Assembly (NCBI GenBank): GCA_030668025.1
Contig: DAOUUT010000005.1
Coordinates: 1 to 39,052 of the forward strand
Reading direction: 5' to 3'
Length of the DNA: 39,052 nt
DNA from: Promethearchaeota archaeon
GTDB taxonomy: Archaea; Asgardarchaeota; Lokiarchaeia; Sigynarchaeales; SOKP01
In this document: one piece after another, positions 24,578-34,900 of the stretch
Numbering within the stretch: the first letter of the stretch is position 1
How the letters are laid out: each line of letters begins with the position of its first letter
Program-made: the position numbers and the translations under genes
The notes under the pieces: model-generated
The model's input: the letters and a program-made list of their open reading frames with translations, nothing else
Database searches by the model: none
What the model was told of the DNA's origin: nothing

Positions 24578-24680
24578 GTCTACTTTTGTCGACTTTCGTT
24601 TGATTTTGCCTACCTGTAAGCCTAAAAGTCGACTTTCTTTGCTATTTGTCGACAATTTGTAGCAAAAGTAGACGTTGTAG
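24578..24680. repeat. Iteron-like array: five 20-bp units around GTCGAC
   Basis: Related hexamers fall at exact 20-bp steps: GTCGAC at 24588, GCCTAC at 24608, GTCGAC at 24628, GTCGAC at 24648 and GTAGAC at 24668, each preceded by four A/T bases. An extra GTCTAC lies at 24578. The outer copies form a perfect 11-bp inverted repeat (GTCTACTTTTG at 24578-24588 against its complement at 24663-24673). The 20-bp period is about two helical turns and is not a multiple of three, so it is not protein-coding. Such arrays bind replication initiators, partition proteins or regulators. It lies between two convergent genes, 17 bp beyond the stop of a small winged-helix gene. Confidence 0.75.
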
Positions 24681-24696
24681 AATATACTTTCTTATT

Positions 24697-24984
24697 TTAT
24701 TTATCACTTCTGGCTTTAACTAGCGAATTTAGCTTATCTTTGTTTTTTAAGGCGTACTTACGCGGTGAACGAGGGTTGTTTTCGACCGATTTTAAGACCC
24801 CGTTGCCTTTTAAGTAGATCAACGTTCGGGCGTAGAAGTTGATGGCGCTCCGATCTGACGGTTGTACCCCGTGTACCTGCCGAATCTTTTTCACGGTGAT
24901 TTCGCCGCCATTTTTGTTCGCAGTTATTTCTCCTATCGCGTATAGCGTCTGATCCAAATATTTTTTCCAAAAATCCGTACCCAA
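24697..24984 (-). CDS. Small winged-helix DNA-binding protein (95 aa)
   Basis: TTG start at 24984 with GAGGAGTGG ending 6 nt upstream, a strong ribosome binding site. The product is helical then beta: ITVKKIRQVHGVQPSDRSAI suits a recognition-helix region, and YLKGNGVLKSVENN with RSPRKYAL suits a wing. Positive charge dominates. This is the expected size for a minimal winged-helix regulator or for archaeal partition proteins such as pNOB8 AspA (about 93 residues). It faces the 20-bp iteron array just past its stop codon, making the array a plausible binding site. A frame from 24994 in another register is a shadow. Confidence 0.72.
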   Translation of the reverse strand: MGTDFWKKYLDQTLYAIGEITANKNGGEITVKKIRQVHGVQPSDRSAINFYARTLIYLKGNGVLKSVENNPRSPRKYALKNKDKLNSLVKARSDK

Positions 24985-25103
24985 TTTCGACCACTCCTCG
25001 CTTAGTAATTATTAGACTTCATCTTAATTAAATCAAACCAATAATTTAATAATATCTAAAAATTGAAATATAATACTAATAAAGAATTTCTTTTCTTGCA
25101 AAA

Positions 25104-25388
25104 ATGAGCCTTTTGTTCAAGAGCGCCGTCAAGTATAAGACTGTTGAGATTCAGAAATTAGCAAAAGATGTAGAGGAAAAACGGGTAAGACCAATAAATT
25201 CTCATAATTTAACTAATCTTAAATTCCAAAAAGTAAAAGAATATTAACGCGAGAAACAAAATTTAGACAAAGGCGGCGAAGTTAGAGGTGTTTTTAGGGG
25301 CTTCCAAGTGCAAGCCAAGTTTATCCAGTGGATCTCTAACTTAAGCAATTCTGAGCTTGAATCGTTGTATGGAGCTCGAAAAGAATAA
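25104..25388 (+). pseudogene. Small gene interrupted by one in-frame TAA
   Basis: From the ATG at 25104 the frame gives 47 residues (MSLLFKSAVKYKTVEIQKLA first), meets TAA at 25245-25247, and continues in the same frame for 46 residues (REKQNLDKGGEVRGVFRGF, then QAKFIQWISNLSNSELESLY) to a TAA at 25386-25388. Both halves have coding-like codon use, and the second lacks a start. The simplest reading is a 94-codon gene with a single nonsense change. A sequencing error or programmed readthrough cannot be excluded. It is divergent from the winged-helix gene and has a TATA-like AATATAATA about 35 bp upstream. No function is recognised. Confidence 0.6.
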
Positions 25389-25942
25389 AGATGTAATGCT
25401 TTGTAGAAATTCTTCGATTTTTTACCCTGTAAAACCATTCAAAAAATTGGGATTTAAATAGATCATTTTTCACAATAATTCAAATCGTAAAATTACCACG
25501 AAAATTCTAAACAAAAATAGGACAAAATTTAAAAAAATCATAAAAAATTGCAAAAACCCAACTTTGATCGAAAAAATCTGTTTCGCACAATTAAAACTCG
25601 TTCGCAAAAGAATCGATTCTTCTAATAGTTCTCCATTTAAACTTTGCTTTAAATCGATGGAAAACGATAGAGTTCCCTTGTTTTGAAAGATAGGTTTTGG
25701 GTAGTTTGTGGTAGAATTTTATTTTACAATTGTGTCGTGAAACTTATTTAGCTTATTACATATTTAAAAAATTTTCATTTCTATTACCTAATAAAAAAAA
25801 TTCATTTTTTGAGACGAACCAATTCCTTTAAAAAGACCTCACCCCATCTTAATTTTCTTAGTAAAATTAGCAAATGTTCTTCGAAAAAAAACTAAAAAAA
25901 AGTTAGCGATTAAACAGAAAAATATTAGAAAAAGAGTAAAAG
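25389..25942. other. Intergenic region with a 14-bp palindrome
   Basis: 554 bp of AT-rich DNA without a supported gene. The only notable element is a perfect 14-bp palindrome, AAGAATCGATTCTT, at 25608-25621. It could be a regulator binding site for the gene at 25943, about 320 bp downstream. No terminator hairpin or RNA gene is recognised. Confidence 0.4.
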
Positions 25943-26518
25943 GTGAATAATATCGTTTTAAGCGCTGAATTGTTTCGTAACGAATTTAACTTCAGGTTGT
26001 CTTCGTTGACGGAATCGTTTTTAAAATTTATAAAAAGTAAGTACGACCTTGGAAAGCCTACGTACATTAGTGATATTAAGAACCATTTCGGTTATAAGAC
26101 CCATTCGATGGTTTCTAGATATTTAACGAAGTTAGAAAATCTAGACTTGATAAAAAAATCGCTCGAAAAAGTAGATACTGGGTGGAAAAAAAAATTTGAA
26201 ATTAACGAGAAAGGCATAAATTATTTGCGTAAACAAGGTTTAAATTGTTTTTCTAAACTGGCGAAGAAACAAATAAAAATAATTCTAAAAAAAGGTAAAC
26301 TTAAGTCGTCTTACACCTACGATTTAAAAGTTATTTACGAGTATAATAAATTGATGATGAGAGAACAACCGACTCACCATAAAATGACGGTTCTCCGCGA
26401 GTTGGGGCCTTCATTGGTGCTAGAACCAACGTTAAATAACATTTCTGAGGGAAATCGAAACTTCTTTATTGAAATGAACGATCGTTTTCTAAAAGAGCGC
26501 TATAAATACGGTCATTAG
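25943..26518 (+). CDS. Winged-helix (MarR-like) transcriptional regulator
   Basis: 191 residues. Residues about 20-95 form a winged helix-turn-helix: LTESFLKFIKSKYDLG, then YISDIKNHFGYKTHSMVSRY, which is helix-turn-recognition helix, and a wing with KVDTGWKKKFEINEKGINYL. This is the MarR/ArsR-like layout of archaeal regulators. The C-terminal half is basic and helical and may dimerise. GTG at 25943 overlaps a GGTGA; since that motif could be the ribosome binding site, the true start may be a few codons later. It is followed, in the same direction, by two 21-bp operator-like repeats and the promoter of a surface-protein gene, its likely target. Confidence 0.82.
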   Translation: MNNIVLSAELFRNEFNFRLSSLTESFLKFIKSKYDLGKPTYISDIKNHFGYKTHSMVSRYLTKLENLDLIKKSLEKVDTGWKKKFEINEKGINYLRKQGLNCFSKLAKKQIKIILKKGKLKSSYTYDLKVIYEYNKLMMREQPTHHKMTVLRELGPSLVLEPTLNNISEGNRNFFIEMNDRFLKERYKYGH

Positions 26519-26620
26519 AAAAATTATATGAATTCCTCTTTTAGTTTGGAATGTTGGCTATATAACTCAGTAGATTATTTGAATTAGTGATTTTATGAAT
26601 AAGTAATTATTTTTTTGGTT

Positions 26621-26641
26621 GTGACCATTTGGTTACATCGG
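26621..26641 (+). promoter_or_regulatory. Operator-like repeat, copy 1
   Basis: A 21-bp sequence is repeated exactly at 26652-26672, start to start 31 bp (three helical turns). Inside is a near-palindrome, GTGACCA-TT-TGGTTAC, with one mismatch between the 7-bp arms, as expected for a dimeric winged-helix protein. The regulator gene ends about 100 bp upstream. Confidence 0.7.
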
Positions 26642-26651
26642 ATCGCACGAA

Positions 26652-26672
26652 GTGACCATTTGGTTACATCGG
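26652..26672 (+). promoter_or_regulatory. Operator-like repeat, copy 2
   Basis: Exact second copy of the 21-bp sequence at 26621-26641. It ends 10 bp before the TATA box at 26683. Its position directly upstream of the BRE/TATA region is typical for activators that recruit TFB/TBP, though steric repression is possible. Confidence 0.7.
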
Positions 26673-26682
26673 TTGGGAAACA

Positions 26683-26690
26683 TTTATATA
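26683..26690 (+). promoter_or_regulatory. Strong TATA box for the surface-protein gene
   Basis: TTTATATA preceded by a purine-rich BRE-like GGGAAAC. Transcription should start near 26712, leaving a leader of about 70 nt that ends in GGTGAT before the CTG start at 26785. Confidence 0.7.
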
Positions 26691-26784
26691 GTAGATATGA
26701 ATTTATTTAAAATTATATACAGAATAAACAAAAGAAAAGAAAGACAGATTTGTACAAAAAAAAAATAAAAGGTGATAAATAAAT

Positions 26785-28659
26785 CTGAAACAGCTAAAGA
26801 AAGTAGAATATGGTATTATAGCTACATTATTAGTGCTTAACGTGCTTTTTTCGATCGTACCCGTTGTGAACGTTCGTGCAGATATAAATCCAAATGATAT
26901 TAATTATAGTTGGGATTTAAGTACTTTCTCCGCACAGGTTAACAAAGTTTGGAACGGCGACAATTTTTTAGCGAACGATACAGGCTCCTATAACGATGTA
27001 TTCAATTATACGCGTGGATATGCGATTAGCGACGACGAGTGGATGGAAGAAGAATCTAAATTTACTTACAACGTAAATTACAGCTACTTTTCAGACATTA
27101 CTTTGTTCGGAGATTACGCTTTAAGCGTCGATTTAGACGTGTACAAAGTGAGCATCTCTTACGGGACTTCGGTTAAATTTATGTGGCTTGGCTTTAAAAA
27201 CGGTACTCTCAACATAGAGTACAACGTCGACGACTTAAATTACGATTTTAGTTACGAAAATTCGTTCTACAAAAAAACAGAAACCACCTATAATAAATAC
27301 AACTCTACTACGATGGAATTATTAGACACTTGGGACGAGATTATTGAAGATAACGGCAGTTGGTTGTCTGAAGATGGGCCAGAATCGGAATTTACGATCC
27401 ATCAAACTATTGATATGGAATTTTCCATGCCAATGATTTTGACTTTCCAAGTATACGAGACTCAGAACGGAGAGAAAGTAGCGTGGGCAGATATGATTTC
27501 TGATTTTTATATATTCGAAGATCTCGACAAGAACGGGGTGTTTTCCGTTGGCGAAACGAGTGTCGCAGAAAATAGGTTTCAAGTTTCTACTAGCGACGAA
27601 ACGCGCGGTATATTTATGCCTTGGGCGCATAATTATACTACGTACGCCGAATATTGGTCCCCCGAAACTTCTTTTACTGAACATCAAAACTTCAAATATC
27701 CTGATGATAGAGAATTAGATGAGTTTAGCGATAGTATTCAGTTTACGCCCCCTCAACTCGTAGGCAACGAGGTTGAATGGAATATCCTTTATCCTGATTT
27801 CCCTATTTACGGGTATGCTCAGACAGAGGAGAGTAGTTTCTTTTCCGGTCCAGCTTACGAAGACTCGTCTCCAGGTAATTTTTCGTACGGATATAATTAC
27901 GAGATAACGAACGAAACCGCCGGTTTAGACCTTACAGCGGGCTTGCCTCGACTTTGCGACGACTTCTTAAACGAGGTTGAAAATATGAGTTTAGCGTTCC
28001 CGCACTATACGTATTTCTTATCCTCAGCAGATGTTAAGGAATCTAAAGACCTTGTCGTAACTGTACCTTCTGACGTTCTTAAATTCGAGATAGGCGATAC
28101 GCAAGTAGCTGAAATTAACATGGAGGACGATAAAAAGTATTATTCTCTCATGGATTATCCCGACCTTGGAATCAACAAATCTTTTGAAGCGATCGGCTCA
28201 ACAGTTAGCAAGTTGGTCACGAACGCGTTGGAAATCAATCCTACAACTCCGAAAAATCCGTTTGTTGACACAATTTTTACGCTCGGTGACCTCGATTTAG
28301 TTAGACTCGACTCGCAATTCGACGACGCACATTCTCTATATAGCATCGAGATGCAGAACTATCCAACTTGGAGCGGGTACGAACTTATTCACGATCCTAC
28401 TCTTACGATTTATCACGGACAGCAAAACTCCGACGATGACGATGACGATGACGATGATAATCCCATTATACCCGACGATGATAACGACTCTGATGATCCT
28501 GATGACACGCCCGACGATACGCCAGATGACACGCCCGACAATTCCGGACCAACAACAATTCCAGGATACGATTTATGCGTTATAACAGGGCTTCTCGGCT
28601 TACTTACAGCACTTATTGCGAGAAAGAAGAAATTAAAAAAATCTAAATTTCAACTCTAA
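26785..28659 (+). CDS. Secreted, membrane-anchored surface protein with CTG start
   Basis: 624 residues. The frame opens at 26779, and the only plausible full-length start is CTG at 26785, with GGTGAT ending 8 nt upstream. It supplies the positive end of a signal peptide (KQLKK, hydrophobic core GIIATLLVLNVLFSIVPVV, cleavage after VRA at about residue 32); the GTG at 26833 would lack it. The mature part is acidic and beta-rich, with an EF-hand-like DLDKNGVFSVGE loop. Residues about 549-590 are an Asp/Pro/Thr stalk including nine consecutive Asp. TIPGYDLCV, one hydrophobic helix (about 595-612) and RKKKLKKSK follow, as in Asgard C-terminal sorting or anchor signals (Loki-CTERM-like). It is probably a cell-surface or S-layer-type protein controlled by the upstream operators. 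Confidence 0.85.
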   Translation: MKQLKKVEYGIIATLLVLNVLFSIVPVVNVRADINPNDINYSWDLSTFSAQVNKVWNGDNFLANDTGSYNDVFNYTRGYAISDDEWMEEESKFTYNVNYSYFSDITLFGDYALSVDLDVYKVSISYGTSVKFMWLGFKNGTLNIEYNVDDLNYDFSYENSFYKKTETTYNKYNSTTMELLDTWDEIIEDNGSWLSEDGPESEFTIHQTIDMEFSMPMILTFQVYETQNGEKVAWADMISDFYIFEDLDKNGVFSVGETSVAENRFQVSTSDETRGIFMPWAHNYTTYAEYWSPETSFTEHQNFKYPDDRELDEFSDSIQFTPPQLVGNEVEWNILYPDFPIYGYAQTEESSFFSGPAYEDSSPGNFSYGYNYEITNETAGLDLTAGLPRLCDDFLNEVENMSLAFPHYTYFLSSADVKESKDLVVTVPSDVLKFEIGDTQVAEINMEDDKKYYSLMDYPDLGINKSFEAIGSTVSKLVTNALEINPTTPKNPFVDTIFTLGDLDLVRLDSQFDDAHSLYSIEMQNYPTWSGYELIHDPTLTIYHGQQNSDDDDDDDDDNPIIPDDDNDSDDPDDTPDDTPDDTPDNSGPTTIPGYDLCVITGLLGLLTALIARKKKLKKSKFQL

Positions 28660-28699
28660 ATTTTTTTTTATAAATACAAACAAAATAAAAAGTTAAAAA

Positions 28700-28933
28700 A
28701 TGTCTGTTGCTCAAACCAGAAGCAAAAGTAGCGGTTCGATACCGGTAGCAGAGGTAATACAAAAAAATAGATTTATTAAATTTATTGAAGACGATTTAAG
28801 CTTTAAAGCTGTAAATCAAATTAACTCTCTTTATAGAAGAAGAGAATTCACTAAAAAATACGATTTTTATAACGAGAAAATAAAAGAAGTTTTCTTGGAC
28901 GAATTAAAGAAGGGGGGGCATAGCGTAATTTGA
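28700..28933 (+). CDS. Small basic hypothetical protein (77 aa)
   Basis: ATG start 40 bp after the surface-protein stop. The product has a Ser-rich N-terminus and a helical, charged C-terminus (NSLYRRREFTKKYDFYNEKI). Its TGA (28931-28933) overlaps the TTG start of the giant gene, so the two are probably translationally coupled. It has no membrane segment and no recognised family. A cytosolic partner or assembly factor of the giant membrane protein is possible from the coupling alone. Confidence 0.65.
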   Translation: MSVAQTRSKSSGSIPVAEVIQKNRFIKFIEDDLSFKAVNQINSLYRRREFTKKYDFYNEKIKEVFLDELKKGGHSVI

Positions 28934-31900
28934 GTAAAACTGAATTAAAGGACAACAACATTAACTACATTTGTAATATCTTAACAACGGAACCCTTAAC
29001 CCAGATCATTAGGAATTTCCAACCTAAGAGCGCTAGCGAGAGATATCGCCGCTTTAAAAACCCTTTAAGTTATGATCTCCCGCAAAAAAACCCTTATATT
29101 TTTATGCAACGATTAAAACGTTATTATTTAACTAGAGAAGACGTCGATCTTAACGTAATTAAGCCAATAACTTTTGAAGTAAGCTTAATCGTAAAGATTT
29201 TTCTTCTCAAACTTAACAATTCACATTTACCAAAAAAATTTGAAACCTTTCTCGAAGAATTGAAAAAACGAACTCGAGAATCGAGAAAGAAAGAAAATAT
29301 TAACTTTAAATTAAAGAATTTAGGAGAACCCACCGAAAAGCCAGACAAAGAGAGGGTTTCTCCCCTTATCGAAGAGGGTAGTTCGCTACCTTCTTCTATT
29401 AACATTAACACATCACTTTTAAATAAAAATGGTGGACTAAAAATGGTAGAAAACAATAGTAATCTTAGTATAGAACAGGAACTTTTTACTGATGGCGAAA
29501 AAATTTGCGAAGAATGTCCTAAGAAGCTAACGAAAGAATCTTGTACTTATTGTAATTATTTTTTGCTATACGAAAGGGAAGTTACTGATATTTACGTTAC
29601 CGTTGAGCCTGATTTAGAGGATTTTTATCGCGCATTGGAACAAGATATAGAACAAAATATAGGAGCGGAATCCTCTCAAGAAGACTTGTTGGAATGTTCT
29701 TCAAAAAAAAACGCCGAAACTGAGATATCAGACGCTGGCAACGATAAAGTAGTAGTAGAAAAACCTAAGAAATTCGAAAGCAAACTGAAAAACCTTAAGA
29801 AGCTAGCTAAACAAAAAAAGCAGAAGATAAAGTTTCCTGTAATTCCTACAGTTAAAAAAACAGTAAATAAAGTCCTAGATATAACGGTAAATAAGAGACG
29901 CCGGGAAAGATTCATAAACAATCTTAAAAACGCTTCTGTTTCTGAAGTCTTAATCGAGACCAGTTTGTCAGCGACTCAACCAGAAAAAGACCTTCAAGAA
30001 AAAGTGCATGACTACATGACCACAACTATAAGTCATAAAAAAATTGCCGAAATAATTAGGGTTAGACCAAAAAATGCGCTTGAACAGTCGTGGAATAACA
30101 ACAATAAAACTAAGACTTTAGTCAAAAATATAGGGATTATTAGCCTTCTATGCGTTTTGCTGCTACCTCGATTCTTATGGACACCAGAACTACAATTTTC
30201 TACCGATTTCTCCTTTTTTAACGCGATATTTTTGGGAACTTCTTTTTTTGTGCTGTCTTATTGCGCGATTTTCTTTTTAAAACTTTTGCTGTTCCGAAAG
30301 GACAAGCCTAAATTTCTCAGTAAACTTTCTATAGTAAAAAGTTTAAGGATTTTAAGGTCTAATTTAGAGAGGAACGGATTGAAATTTTATAAGCAACGCA
30401 AATCTGCGGTATATTTTTACGAATATATGGATAAAAACGTATATAATAAGGATAAAAAAATTCGAAAAAAAGAGAGTTTAATTGCAAATGTCGATAACAG
30501 CGAGGCTATTAGCCAAGTTGCAGACAAATCTACTATTAAGCTCAATTTATTTGAAACTTTTATTAATTTATCTTATTTCAGAAAAATAATGGAGTCAAAA
30601 AGCTCGATTAAGGACAATCGTCCAAAACTAAGAGTGCTTAAATCGGAGATAATAAGATTCGACAACATTTTAACTTCTAACGGAAATATAGAGGATTCAA
30701 AAGAAACTATTAATAAAGACAAAAAACAAGTAAAGGAAGAAAACATCAAATCTCAAGTTGAGCAGTATTTTAAAGGTAAACGAGTTAAAAACGGTAAAAC
30801 TAACTATTGTTCGCAAGAAGAGTTAGAAACTAGAAACGAAATAAAAGCTGTAATAGAATATAACAAAACTACAAGCGTTAAGGAAGTTATAGAAAACAAA
30901 AAAACTAACAATAATAAGCTTAAGGATTGGTACAAAGACAAAGAAAAGGAACTTTCGAACAAAAAAAGCTATAAAGACAAATTTGAGGCTTGGCGTAGAA
31001 ATAGAAAAGAAAAAATTGGCACGAAGAAAGAAAAGAAAGCACTTTCAAGCAAAAAGACGCGAATTAACTTAGTAAATTTTGCATCTATTTTGCAAAAATT
31101 GTTAATCCCATTGGCAGTTTTTCTATTAGCGTTTATGGTGTTAATCTCTTCCGATATCTTATTATTTACTCGAGATATTATTATTAGTTTTGCTTTTTTA
31201 ATTGCTCTTATTCCTGCGCTCTACGTAAGTATTATTACGGCTAAACTTATTCTATCAAAAAGGAAAACTATAATATTGGCCAGCGTTCCAGTTTTAGCGC
31301 TATTAAGCGTTATAATCTTTGTAGTTATCGGATTAGAAAACTACGCGGGATTTATAGTTTTTGCTTCGGTTATTTTGTCTTATGGATTAGTTTCAAACCA
31401 AGTAAAAATCAACAGGACCAAAAAATTAAAATTCCCTCAAATGAATTTCGATTATTATCGTTTGTTATACCACAGACACAAGTTCTTTTTATTAGGAACG
31501 ACGCTTTTAATTCTTGGTTTAGTTTTTGTTAGCTTATTTATTTTAGCGCCCCAGAACTTGGCCATTCCTAATGTCTTAATCGTAGCGTTTATATTGCTTT
31601 TAACCGTAAAAAGCAAGTCACACATGCGAAAGCTACTTATCTTACATAAAAAGAAAAAATTAAGAAAGAAAAACATCTCGCACAAATCATTTTTAATCTT
31701 GTACGAAGATCGAAACGTTCGATCGGCGTTATTAATTTTGATATTTCTGATTTGCATGCCACTATTGTTCACGGTAAATTCAATGATCGCAATAAATACG
31801 CCTTTTATGTCTTTTGGTCGGGTTGATCAAAATACTAGGATCGAATCAAGTAACATAGACTTTTCCTTACTTGATTACGCTCAAGATTTTGACGCACTGG

Positions 31901-34900
31901 GGGAGATTTCGATTAACGACGAGTTTGTAGTGCACACAATAATTAACACCGAATTCGGAGAGTCTTCTATAATGAGGGTTAGGATAATCCCTGAAAGCAT
32001 ACCAAACGTTTACAACGATGTATCTCAATTTGAAAGGTCATATGGCGATATAAAAAGTCTTGCCGAAAACGGTATGCGCTTGAAATACGACGTCTTATCC
32101 GATTACATAGTTGGACCTTTAACTGAGGCTGACTTCTATAATCCTGTAGAACTAAACGAGTTAGACTTACTTCCCGGACGATATAGCGTTGAGTGTTACT
32201 ACAGTATTAGAACCGGTTGGTCAATGAGAAGAGCCTATCCAGAAATCTACACTTTAAATTTGGAAAAAGACAATTTAAAAATCTTGCCTACTAGACCATT
32301 CGATTTACCCGTAGAATATGGAGCAGTATATACTTTTGAAAACACGAACGAGAGCTCTTGGGAGACTTACTTTGATGGAAAGTTAGTGAATTCAATTAAT
32401 GAGTCAATCGCAGGCAAAAAAATAGATTTATTCCTTGAAATCAACGATAAGTACGAAAAAATAGCTACCGTAGAGACTGACGCGGAAGGAGATTTTTATC
32501 ACCACCATAAGATATACGGATGGGTTGAAGATAGAATGTTAGCTAAAATCGAATATAGAGACGATGATCTACTCTATAAAATATTAGTCCACGAAGAATA
32601 CGCGGGATTAGAAGAACCGGTAGATGGAGATTGGTTCTTTTTCGATCTAGACGAAGATGGTTACCCAGATTGGAATTATTCCCTATGGGATTTGCTCGGG
32701 CTCTACATGTCTGGAACTTTGGGGTATTCGATGCCTATACAACCCGATAATTTTACGTTTGCTACAGGCAATTTTTATGGTCCATATGGAGACCTTGAAT
32801 TTTCAGATTTAAGCGCTTCTACCATTCAATCAGAAAGTCTTGGCGTAAATCATAAAATCGACGTTGAAATTGAATGGGGCATAGACGACGACGTTGAGAG
32901 CATGGAATATCTTACATGGGACTATTCCACCTCTGAATCTCCTACTGTTGACTTTTCTGTTTGGAATTATAATCTCCAAGTTTACGAGGTAAAGACTAGT
33001 AGTCCTTTCGCGTTGACAAGCGATTATTACGACTCAACTAATAATAATACTGTAAGAGCCAGAATTGAAAGCGTTTTGAAGGGTACCGCTTACGAACTCT
33101 ATTTAGATCAATTAAGAATTGATTATATAATAGGCGCACCTCCAGAACCCCTTCCAACGTTAGCCTTTATGGCTTTATTTGACGAAGATCAAGGAGATAC
33201 TACTATCGACGACGTTAATGACCTTGTAGGAATGTTGTATGGAAATACGTCTTGGACCGATGGAAAGCATAACTCCTCGCTTTTCTTTGATGGAACTGGT
33301 CAAGTTACAATAGAGGAAGGAGCACCTCAGACCAATTATTTAACGCCTATACAAGTCGTATCTCCAAGTGGCGAATTTACTTTTACTTACGGTAGTTTTG
33401 TTTCGACCGGAGATATTGAACTTGACGACGGAAGCGAAACCAATATACTATCTCAAAAAATTGACAATAGTTACCACGAGATCGACGTAGTAGTTGAATG
33501 GGGGCCTCAAGGAATTGTAGATACTATGGATTATCTTCATTGGGCTCATCGATTTGAGTGGGTGGTAACTCCAACAACAAATTTTCAAATATGGAACTAC
33601 GCACTTAATGGTGGATCGGGAGATTGGGAAACTGTTACGCAAAATCCTTTTTCGCTTACAAGTGATTATTACGACGAAAATTACAACGTTAAAGTGCGGC
33701 ATTACGCTCACGCTGACGGTAGAACAAGCGCAATTGATCTGTTTATTGACCAACTTAGGTTAGAATATACTACCATTAACGAAGGAGGAGACCCGCAATA
33801 CGCTGATTTTGATTGGGTAGACTTTGGAGACGTTTTAGACGATGTTTTGGGACCTGGAAGCGTCAACGATGAGTTTGTTATAACGGGTTGGATAAATCCA
33901 AGTGCGTTTACTTCTAACCAAAGTATTAACGGAATTAAAAACGTTTTCTTCTCCAAGGAAAACATTGAACTTGGAATAAATGAAAGCGGGTACCTACAAG
34001 TGTATATGAATACCGATGGTGTAGAAACGACTGCGTATTATGGCACTGATAACTCCATAGGTTCTAACGATTGGATCTATTTTGCTCTTCGTTATAATAA
34101 CTCTGATATTGACGTATTCTTAGACGAAGTGTGGTATTACGATGCCGTTGGGGCAGTAGCGGAACCTTGGAGTGGGGGGGGCTCTCTTGTAAATGGGGGG
34201 TCGCTTATTATTGGCGCCGAATTAACCGCATATTCTTGCTTTACAGGTAGGATAGACGATCTTTCGGTATTTAGAGAAGCCATTAGCCATTTTGATATAG
34301 AAGCGCATAAAGGAGGATTAGGCTCTTTAGAGATTAACGCCACTGTTTCTAGAGAAAATGGTCTTGGCGGATGGGAACCGATCGCTACCTCAGGAGATAT
34401 AATGGACGGGTACCTTAATTTTGAAATGACCTCAACGGGAATAGAAATTAATAACACTCAATTTTACGTGTCCGATGCCGAGCCTGACTTACAAAATCCG
34501 ACTCCTCAAGATTGGACTTTAATTACCGAATACTGTTACGATTCTAATTATTATTCCACCGTTATAAGTAGTCGAGACATTCCCGATGGTTCTTGGTATT
34601 TTATAGTAAGAACGAACGATTCAGATTCAAACTTTTTGTACGACGCGTGGGTAATTTCAGAAACTATTGCGTATTTCGGAATAGATTACTATTCTGAATC
34701 GATTAATTTTACCTATTTAGACATTGAAAATAAAATAAATCAATATTCCCAAATTGGCGTCATTCCTAGCGAAAAATTTGAAGATAAAATTACTCAATTA
34801 AAATTATTTGTGAATTATTCGGGAGATATTGACTATTTAACTACCGTTTCTTACAACGATTTATATTCTAATTATTGGTTGATCTATCTAAACGAATTAT

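Noticed and set aside
24443..24655. Minus-strand 70-codon frame over the iteron array
   Set aside because: It overlaps the 3' end of the membrane protein gene and the 20-bp repeats, has no ribosome binding site, and the repeat period is not a multiple of three.
24758..24994. Second minus-strand frame over the winged-helix gene
   Set aside because: The other register gives a plausible winged helix and uses the strong ribosome binding site at the right distance; this one yields an Arg-rich product typical of a shadow frame.
25244..25438. Minus-strand 64-codon frame
   Set aside because: It is antisense to the interrupted small gene, whose codon use and protein composition are more natural.
26621..26672. 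Minimal CRISPR array
   Set aside because: There are only two repeats with a 10-bp gap, no spacers of usual size and no cas genes; Cas4-like sequence at 10.5 kb is fused to HerA. A regulator operator explains it better.
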